From Lachnospiraceae bacterium GAM79 (GTDB lineage: Bacteria > Bacillota > Clostridia > Lachnospirales > Lachnospiraceae): 64,000 nucleotides of DNA. Below are positions 63,776 through 64,000 of the stretch, piece by piece. The number at the start of each line of letters is the position of its first letter. Position 1 is the stretch's first letter. The stretch lies in the NCBI GenBank assembly GCA_003584705.1, contig AP018536.1:682001-746000 (forward strand). Reading direction: 5' to 3'. The notes under the pieces are model-generated. The model was given only the letters and a program-made list of their open reading frames with translations, was not told the DNA's origin and ran no database searches. The translations under genes were made by a program, and so were the position numbers.

Positions 63776-64000
63776 ATGGATAGATTATATGTTTGTTATG
63801 AAAAATATCGCAGGATGATTGCAGAAAAGAAAATATTACACCGGCTGGTGCAGGGAGTCCGGATACTGACTGTGGCACTGGCCTGTTACGGCTGGTGGGG
63901 CGTGATCTACCCGGAGCTTACGATGCTGCCGTCCACCTATGAGATCGTATACGAGGAGACGGAAGCCACGGAGGCAGAGACTGTACAGACCGGTCCGGAA
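63776..64000 (+). CDS. N-terminal part of a membrane-anchored protein, cut by the window edge
   Basis: 75 codons to the right edge. ATG 63776 follows AAGAGGA at 6 bases. A short basic start (YEKYRRMIAEKKILHRLVQG) leads into one membrane helix (VRILTVALACYGWWGVIYP) and then an acidic, Glu/Thr-rich extracellular stretch (YEETEATEAETVQTG). Function unknown. Confidence 0.7.
   Translation, partial: MDRLYVCYEKYRRMIAEKKILHRLVQGVRILTVALACYGWWGVIYPELTMLPSTYEIVYEETEATEAETVQTGPE

Overview
The window looks like the chromosome of a gut-type Clostridia, most likely a Lachnospiraceae of the Roseburia/Agathobacter type. This rests on gene content and style: a SPOCS/LysM sporulation-type protein and SpoVT, a T-box before ileS, AGGAGG ribosome sites, a LexA box of Firmicutes type, and a beta-mannan locus of the Roseburia kind. 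It is not a formal classification. Most genes are moderately GC-rich; the cas12a/CRISPR segment (about 27.2-31.8 kb) is strikingly AT-rich and looks acquired.

Layout. 1-5.6 kb: end of mfd, a 36-residue protein, a PfkB sugar kinase, a membrane protein and a NUDIX hydrolase. 5.6-20.1 kb: a beta-mannan (galactomannan) oligosaccharide locus with GH36 alpha-galactosidase, LacI and AraC regulators, an ABC importer, a disaccharide 2-epimerase, two GH130 phosphorylases, an SGNH esterase with an unusual GGDEF-like N-terminus, and mannose-6-phosphate isomerase. 20.1-24.8 kb: a cassette (lipoprotein plus stand-alone receiver on the minus strand, LytTR/GHKL two-component pair on the plus strand) bracketed by manA and a second, diverged copy of the manA 3' end. 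25.0-25.5 kb: a probable type I toxin-antitoxin with a LexA box over the toxin promoter, then a small alarmone synthetase behind a perfect 20-bp hairpin. 26.3-31.8 kb: metF, a CreR-like guide RNA, cas12a and a five-repeat CRISPR array without cas1/cas2/cas4. 31.9-41 kb: MarR with a heterodimeric ABC exporter, a sodium symporter, SpoVT, an AAA/DUF4143 ATPase and a diguanylate cyclase. 41-47.4 kb: T-box, ileS, glgP. 47.4-50.3 kb: two large inverted-repeat elements, a GH53 galactanase lipoprotein and a decayed gene. 50.3-64 kb: AzlCD, LysR, pyrimidine genes (pyrBI, pyrC-pyrK-pyrD), DUF1275, an MCP remnant, an MmcQ/MGMT fusion, SPOCS/LysM, ispE, GntR and a truncated membrane protein.

How genes work together. 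In the mannan locus imported acetylated, galactosylated mannooligosaccharides would be de-acetylated, de-galactosylated, epimerised and phosphorolysed to mannose-1-phosphate, with ManA completing entry to glycolysis after a mutase not seen here. The strongest unusual signal is at the cas12a locus. Three bases after the metF stop lies a lone Cas12a-type repeat handle with an intact stem and altered loop. The 9 bases after it match a site next to a TTTG PAM that sits exactly on the -35 box of the cas12a promoter. This is the architecture expected of a Cas-regulating RNA (CreR) that makes Cas12a repress its own gene.
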